A DNA stretch of 64,000 bases, taken from assembly GCA_960531495.1 (NCBI GenBank), contig OY482860.1, positions 29,695,012 to 29,759,011 of the forward strand, in the 5' to 3' direction. This DNA comes from Zeus faber. Its lineage: Eukaryota > Chordata > Actinopteri > Zeiformes > Zeidae. Both the position numbers and the translations under genes were made by a program. Below, piece after piece: positions 53,402-64,000 of the stretch; position 1 is the first letter of the stretch, and the number at the start of each line of letters is the position of its first letter. The notes under the pieces are model-generated. The model did not search any database. It was not told the origin of the DNA and saw only the letters and a list, made by a program, of their open reading frames with translations.

Positions 53402-54706
53402 GCGTGTGTGTGTAAGATGTCCACCGGTGAGTGTACATGTTTATCCCAATTGGTTCTGGTCTAGAATGTCGGTATTATGTCGGGGCGCCTCCAAGCAGCA
53501 GAAAGGGACCCGAAGGCCCCGAATTCCGCAGCCCTGTGGACACCCTACGGCTGCAGGAAAGCCCCGAGTACCCTGCCCTGCGGCCACAGAAGACCCCCGG
53601 GCCCCCAGAGAAGCCAGAGGGCTGTAGAGCAACCCCCACACACAGCCCCGAGGAGCATGGCCCATGCAGTCATAAGACACAGCCGCTGGCACAAAACCTC
53701 GTCCGCGGACGTAAGACACGGACCACGGGCCCGGATCCCGGCCCCATGGCGACAGACCGACACCCCGCCCGAGCCGCCCGCCCCACAGCGAGTCGGCAGG
53801 ACTCCCATGCCCACCCATGCCCCGCACAAGGGGGAGGCCCCACTGCAGACGACCAGACGCTCCACCCGCTGTGAGTGCCAAGTGCCCATACACGTAGCAG
53901 CGTGTGCTCAGTGCGACGAAACCAATCTAAAAGGAATTTATATACAGTCATATTACTTCCATCTGGTCAATGTTAGGAAGACACTTGGTCCTTTACATTT
54001 TTATTATTTTCATTTTATATCTGATGGCTGACAGATAAGGACAGCAGGGATCTGATGCCCTCCAGTGGCTGCTTTCAGGAGCGTTCTTAACCTGATCCGC
54101 TTGCATGTAAGCCAACAGAGTTCAGGCCAAACTTCCCTTTCAAACCAACAAAGCCATTTAAATGCATGAAATTAAACTTGAGGCTTCAAAAGGTCTCTTC
54201 AGAAAACAACGGGTGAGGTTACAGGCTCATGTTTGGGCATGTTTTATGTGTTTAAAATGATATGCATCGGAGCCTCCCAGCCTAAGAATTTCACACTAGC
54301 GTACTTGCACAACCGGAGTGACAATAAACATCTTTAATATGAAACCGTCTATGGTGTGGACAGGCATGGTGCCACTGGAATTGTCAGCAAGTACTAACTT
54401 AACATGCTTCACACCACTGATGTTAAAAATGTTTTTAAAAACTGTTGACGCTGCCTCGATGTACCAAAGACGGAAATCTCCATATTCTGGCTTCAAAGAT
54501 ACATAACATGGTAGGTGGGACACTCTGCTTTCCGCTCCACGCTCACCTGTAGCGGGCCTCAGTCTACCGCTCCGCCAGAGCAGCTCCATGGTCTTCCACT
54601 CGGCAGGGGGCAGCTCCTGGGGCTCGGGCCCAGATTCTGGCTCCGGCACCAGGGCCGAGGGAGGAGGAGCACCCAGGAACACGTGGATCTTTGGCTTGTC
54701 TGTCAT
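47460..54706 (-). CDS. shld2: shld2 (FAM35A), shieldin complex subunit 2, complete in 10 coding exons
   Basis: SHLD2 is the scaffold of shieldin. It binds single-stranded DNA at breaks downstream of 53BP1-RIF1-REV7 and restrains end resection. Exons in transcript order: 54706-54547, 52670-51625, 51418-51268, 51059-50952, 50842-50648, 50546-50400, 49941-49732, 48931-48691, 48041-47926, 47632-47460. Phases agree, giving 848 codons, close to the human protein. The N-terminus [16 protein letters not shown] matches the human SHLD3/REV7-binding start (VHIFWGAP). A long, poorly conserved second exon follows. Then come the OB-fold half ([40 protein letters not shown]) and a CxxC...CxxC zinc ribbon ([24 protein letters not shown]; cysteines at about 721, 724, 739, 742). 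The C-terminus ([18 protein letters not shown]) matches the human end. The ATG at 54706 was chosen because it precedes the conserved motif; the upstream frame is open but opens only at a GTG. Confidence 0.93.
47695..47930. repeat. GACA-rich repeat in the last shld2 intron
   Basis: Mostly (GACA)n and (GGCA)n. Two near-identical blocks of about 85 bases share AAACGGACAGACAGGCAG and GGTCTAACCGACAGACTGAC. The repeat runs up to the donor of the penultimate shld2 exon at 47925. Confidence 0.9.
48510..48590 (+). repeat. LINE-like 3' tail with (ATCT)n
   Basis: GGAATTTCTCGCAGGGATAA, then ATAAAGTACCTCTCTATTTA and ATCTATCTATC, is a typical 3' terminus of a fish non-LTR retroposon. Only the tail remains, in a shld2 intron. 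Confidence 0.6.
49080..49385. repeat. Dispersed repeat fragment shared with 35.55 kb
   Basis: The right end (TGAGCAGCTACACCTGACC onward) matches 35551-35605. It lies in the shld2 intron between 48931 and 49732. An open frame of 68 codons here has no recognisable domain. Confidence 0.55.
49445..49655 (+). repeat. LINE-like 3' end
   Basis: CCCAGAATCGCGATTGTGGC followed by CGCCTCCCCTTGCGGCTGCC recurs at 56108. The element then runs through ATTTCACTGCATGTATGT to a tail with ACAAATAATCTCTTGAACTT. The reversed tail at 47.1 kb belongs to the same family. Confidence 0.65.
50574..50633. repeat. (CA)n microsatellite in a shld2 intron
   Basis: About 30 CA units fill most of the short intron between the exons ending at 50648 and starting at 50546. 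Confidence 0.95.
52825..52985 (-). repeat. Tail of the GC-rich interspersed element, reversed copy
   Basis: On the minus strand it carries GAATGAATAAAG, then TTTCATTGCAGG and TACTCTGTGTTGTATGTCCAG, collinear with 4540-4650. It lies in the first shld2 intron. A GC-rich block at about 53.47-53.90 kb may be the rest of the insertion. Confidence 0.65.
53319..53413. repeat. Interrupted (GT)n microsatellite
   Basis: A GT tract with regular GCGT interruptions, in the first shld2 intron. Confidence 0.95.
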
Positions 54707-56104
54707 TCTGCTGATTTTCAGTTCCACTGGATCTACCTGCACTGATGGGGAACCCGAAAGATGGAGACCCTGAAGGAGAGAGGAGAGAACAAGGGAGAGC
54801 TGACACTTCTGCTGGGTAGTTTATTATTTCAAATTGTAATATTTGAAGAAGGGACCAAAGGCACTTGGCAGATGTCACAAGCGGTAGATTTTTAACGGGT
54901 GGTCAGTGGAGGCCGCTGTCTAACACGTCCATCCACATCTCGTCTATGGATATGCTTTCCCGTTCTTTTTGAAACCATCCCCTTGCCTGATGAATTTATA
55001 TTAGGTTTTTAGGGTCAGTAAAGAAGGTGAGGTCATGTATTGATGTATCTCTCATGAATACAGTGTCATCTATCAACCATCTGGAGGCCGGTTAGTTGCG
55101 TTGGAACGTGAGAAAATAAATCCTGACTTGCTGGAAGCAGAATTCAGAATTCAGTTATGTAGCATTCAAACATTACCACAGAAATGGGCAGATTAAACCA
55201 AAACTGGCTTCAACTGGTCAAAACAGAAACTCAGCGTGTCACTTAACCAAGGTTAGACTGTTTCTGTTTAGAATTAATTTCTAGTCAAATAGATGAAAAC
55301 TGCACAAAAACATGAAGTCAAAGTCCAGGGCGGTCAATAACTGATCCCACGGGTCACATAATACAGTGTTTTGCTGCTTTTGGAGGAGAAAGACCTGGCT
55401 TTATGTTCTGACGGTTCCTCACTCCATTGGGAGATCATTTTTAAGTATTTACCCCTCGATGGCTCAGAGCCCATTTCAGAACATCACTATTAAAATACAA
55501 TGTGTTTTCGTCCTTATAGCACCGTGACACCTGGGAACTATTAGAGTCATGCCAGCACCAGGCCCGGAGTCAAGCTGCAGCCTCCAGAGCTGCTGGCGAC
55601 CAAACGTTTGTCTCGTTTGTCAGAAGCGGTTGTTTTTCATTCATTCGGGTGTATTTTTTAGCAGAGAAACGATCTTAACAAGTCACCGCGACTCCCTGAT
55701 CAGGACGGGGCCATTACGGGTGTCGGTGGGACACAAACCAACGGTGGACACGGGGCTGTTTGAGACCTTTACAAAAAACTTACGGACACCATGGGTGGGT
55801 TACAGATCGTCACACTTACATTTGATTTAACCTACTATTAATAACAATAATACATTGCTATTAGTATTGGAATTGTCCTTACCAAGCCCAAACGACACTA
55901 TCAACATAGCAGAACACAGTGAGACACCATGGACCCACTGAGTGTCCGTGTACTGTTTGGTACAGGGGCGGGAAGTAACACGAGCTGCACAGGAAGTGAT
56001 CGGGTATAAAGTACCAGAAAGAAAGAAATACGATAAGAAATTATTAAGAGGTAAGAAATAGTTTTCCACTTTTGTTGACAGTCAATTAATTCTATTATAT
56101 AATT

Positions 56105-56150
56105 ATAGGACCCAGAATCGCGATTGTGGCGCCTCCCCTTGCGGCTGCCT
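56105..56150 (+). repeat. Fragment of the 49.45-kb LINE-like element
   Basis: CCCAGAATCGCGATTGTGGC and the following bases are identical over about 40 bases to 49448-49490, then diverge. Confidence 0.7.
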
Positions 56151-57418
56151 GCCCCCCGGGTGATTTTTATTTTTTTTTGTCTTAATTGGTTCAATTTTCA
56201 CAGTTTTTAGGGCAAACAATACATTAAAACATATAGTTATGGATTTTGTTAACATTTAAATTTGAACAGATGCTCATTTTTGGAAAAATGTTCCGTCAGG
56301 AATCAGCAGAGGATAACACTGTGAGAAAGAGGTTCTGTTCATGGACTGGCCAAAAACATCTAACCAAATAGTGTACAATATGAAATAAATCTTTGAATCT
56401 GGAACCAGGGAACACGTTGGGCCTGCCCAGCCGCTGCAGCAGCTCACCACATGGTAGTCATTATGGAATCTGCACCAAGGTGTCGTCAACCACAGAACAT
56501 TTTGCCCCGTAAATTGTGTGATTTGTGTAAAAGGCCTTAAACCTGAGTTGTTTATGTGGGAAAGATATCGAAAAAATGACTGTAGTGGATTTGATATTGT
56601 TTTACTGCAAATATTTCTGTAAATGCAGTTTTTTTCCCACTGCCTACCTTCCCTTCATTCTTCTTATTTACAACTTAAATAGATCCCAATTCAATATAGT
56701 TTATCCATTAAAAGAGTCAAATTATCGCGGGCATGTGAGAAAATGTGGAACACTGACCAAAAAGAAGTCATAGTGATCAAGGAAAGCCCCCTGCAACAGG
56801 CCCCCAGCGTCCAGTATGAATACATCTCTCTCCTGGACGGAACATGTTGTGTCCATGTTTGTGACGGACTTTAAACCGAGTCGGTGAAGTCCCTACGAAG
56901 CTTCTGCCGTTAATAAGTGACACCGCTCTGTTTGCTGCGTTTCCTTGGACGTTCCAGTATGGGCTGTAATCACGAGCCTTGAAGTTGATTAAATGGAATG
57001 GATCACGCTGTAACCACGAGCCTTGAAGTTGATAAAACTGAATGCATCACATTTTCTTGTGTAATTGATCATCTACAATGAACCCAACTCTGTGTTGTAT
57101 TTTTATCTCATCTAATAAGATCAAACTTTGATTTAGACTTTTCTTAATCAAGAAGCCTGATGACAACTATGTAGGAAGCATAATCCCGTTGCGTTGAGCA
57201 ATAGGAATAGTTCTGACTAAACAGTCACCAAAGGTACCGTTACCGTAGACAGCGTAAAAGCTGACCATTGCTTTGTGACACAAATTTGACATTGAACAAG
57301 GCTCAAAATCCCGAGGAACATGGTGTGCTCCCGCACTTAAGACCAGGCACTGGCTATGGCCCCCTATAGGCTTACATGGAAAGTACAGAGCAGTAATGTA
57401 CAAATGTACACTATATAC

Positions 57419-58015
<597 letters not shown>

Positions 58016-58985
58016 TGTATTACCATATGAAGGCTGCCTCGGCTGCTCTGCTTAATTAGTCTGTGCTTTTGTCTGGAGTTACAATGGTAAATATAATGAC
58101 ATGGTCTATGACCACCACCACAGGAAGTGATGTCGTTTGGTGCACGTCACATATCAGCTCATCGGGGGTGGAGGAAACTTTTAAAATGTAGAATGGACGA
58201 TGTGAATGTAAATGTCATTTCTCAATTTGTTTTCTTTGAGTTGGATTTACACCAGGAAGAAAGACAGACATTATTTCAGACTGAAACAATTATAATCATC
58301 TACAGAGAATGTTGTTTGGGTAATGGGCAATTAGCAACCATGATTAAAGGGCCAGTACACAGAGGAGGGCGTGCACTGGGATTTTGGTGACACACTACAG
58401 TCGCTTGCAAGTAAATCTCATGTATAATAGTATATAATAACAGAGCTCGCCAGGCGTGCCAGGAAATCTTTTTAAACTTTCTTACTTTTAAAACTGCAAT
58501 CTTTGGAAACAAGCTCTTGTGTTGCAAGATCAAAAGTGTAAAGGCCGCACCGATTCATCTATTCATTCGTTCCAGACGGAGTAGCGACAAGTTTCACTGT
58601 GAAAGTGAGAATCCTCAGTAGAAAATAAAAATGTGACTTACTCAATGAGTAAAATGATCAATTATTAGCACAATTATTTATTTGGGTGGAGTGCAAGGAG
58701 TAAATCAGTCACGTTCAATATGAATTCTGCCCAATACATTGACCTGTTTTTCCTTGGACTTTGATTTAAGGCTTTGTGATTGCGCTCCATCAGTGAAAGG
58801 AGATGGTGTTCTGAACGGAGCAGCGACATGGGGAGAAATACTCTGCACCGCGTTATGGTTCAATGGAGACAGAACCCTCAGAAACACTCAGTTTGAACAA
58901 AGAACGTCCTTTTCTGATATCTATTGTTATATCATGGGCATACTTAAAAAACATTTAAGACCTCTCGTGGAATCCCAATCTCATA

Positions 58986-58986
<1 letters not shown>

Positions 58987-59039
<53 letters not shown>
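58987..59039. repeat. (CA)n microsatellite
   Basis: About 26 CA units. Confidence 0.96.
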
Positions 59040-59418
59040 TTAAGAGAGCAAGTACAGTACTTGTATACTTTCACTGAAGAAGAAATGTCAATACGGTACT
59101 TTTACTCAAGTCATTTTGAGTCAAGGTATGGTACTTTTACTTTTACAATCGCTAAATTAAATCTCATAAAAAAAGCCCCAGAATTCCTTTCTCTTTGCTC
59201 TATGCCGTCACAAAGTTTTCTCCAAAGTTTTCCAAAGAGTAGTTGTTTCTTTTCTTTCTCGGTGTCTGGAGGTGGTTTGGACGCCTCAACGAGCTGCTTT
59301 CACTAACTCACATCATTAACTCACATCACTAACTCCCAGCGCCTTCCTGTGCGCATGGCGGACCCCGCCACCAACAATAGAAACAGCACATCCAGCACCA
59401 CATGAAGAACGCAATGCA

Positions 59419-59548
59419 GCCCAGGCTGTTTCTTATAAAGTGAGGCCCAGGCTGTTTCTTATAAAGTGAGGCCCAGGCTGTTTCTTATAAAGTGAGGCCC
59501 AGGCTGTTTCTTATAAAGTGAGGCCCAGGCTGTTTCTTAGAAAGTGCA
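59419..59548 (+). repeat. 26-bp tandem repeat with TATAAA, upstream of glud1
   Basis: Five copies of a 26-base unit (GCCCAGGCTGTTTCTTATAA plus AGTGAG) start at 59419, 59445, 59471, 59497 and 59523. The first four contain TATAAAG; the fifth has TTAGAAAG. The array lies about 350-470 bases upstream of the glud1 start codon. Confidence 0.95.
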
Positions 59549-59891
59549 GCTCATGGTGAGTAGAAAACGTGGGATTTATTTGACAACATAATCTCAGGGA
59601 TTAACACTTTAAGTAAACGCTCTTAGTACTGACGCGACAGCCAAGACATCGCACGTTATTTGAGAAACTGTTTTGAAACTGAAGTTGTTGCACAGAACTA
59701 ACCGTGCACCGTGCACCGTGTACGGTATTTTGGGCTGTGCGCGTGCACGAGGCGCACCTCCGTCCTCCGGTGCTTTAAACCAGGAAGAGGCGGCGGAACG
59801 GGACGGGGAGGAGCCGCCACTTGAACTGTCCGTCCCCTGGTCCGGTACACCAGAGTTAGTCCAGCCTTATATCCCCATCATCTACTACACA

Positions 59892-64000
<4,109 letters not shown>

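Noticed and set aside
59673..59891. N-terminal extension of glud1 by 73 codons
   Set aside because: The frame is open but has no ATG before 59892, and the presequence starting at 59892 already fits a mitochondrial import signal.

Overview
The window is nuclear DNA of a ray-finned (teleost) fish, probably a percomorph. The evidence is four intron-split vertebrate genes with GT-AG junctions, compact introns, very many long (CA)n/(GT)n tracts, and fish-type interspersed repeats (a SINE with a tRNA-like head, LINE-like 3' tails, a DNA-transposon remnant). It is a chromosomal segment with no prokaryotic features. I found no tRNA, rRNA or CRISPR locus. All splice sites were placed by hand from reading frame, intron phase and homology remembered from the human proteins.

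Layout. (1) 1-6062: repeat-rich non-coding sequence, most likely a psd intron or 5' flank. (2) 6063-21475, plus strand: the 3' two thirds of psd (EFA6A, an Arf6 exchange factor), 12 exons encoding Sec7, PH and the C-terminal coiled coil. An alternative first exon at 12987-13193 would make a short form without Sec7. The introns hold several large minisatellites. (3) 21476-about 24870: long psd 3' UTR. (4) 25635-39859, minus strand: a complete nfkb2 (p100/p52) gene of 22 coding exons and 882 codons, tail-to-tail with psd. Candidate non-coding first exons lie at 45.0-46.6 kb. (5) 47460-54706, minus strand: a complete 10-exon shld2 (shieldin subunit 2) model of 848 codons. (6) 54.75-59.89 kb: intergenic, with AT/CA repeats and a five-copy TATAAA-bearing tandem repeat. 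(7) 59892-63410, plus strand: the first two coding exons of glud1 (mitochondrial glutamate dehydrogenase), running out of the window.

How the genes relate. They are not one pathway: membrane traffic and Arf6 signalling (psd), non-canonical NF-kappaB (nfkb2), 53BP1-dependent protection of DNA ends (shld2) and mitochondrial glutamate oxidation (glud1). What they share is conserved neighbourhood. The psd/nfkb2 tail-to-tail pair and the shld2/glud1 head-to-head pair both exist in human, but as two separate blocks on chromosome 10. Here they are directly adjacent.

I did not find a clearly new biological system. The strongest second-look items are: a minisatellite of about 75 copies of a 14-bp unit carrying the RBFOX pentamer GCATG, just upstream of the first exon shared by both psd forms; a cluster of perfect CRE palindromes around the alternative psd exon; a ladder of 12-bp-spaced in-frame splice donors in psd; UG repeats at both ends of one nfkb2 intron; and nearly abutting psd and nfkb2 polyadenylation signals.
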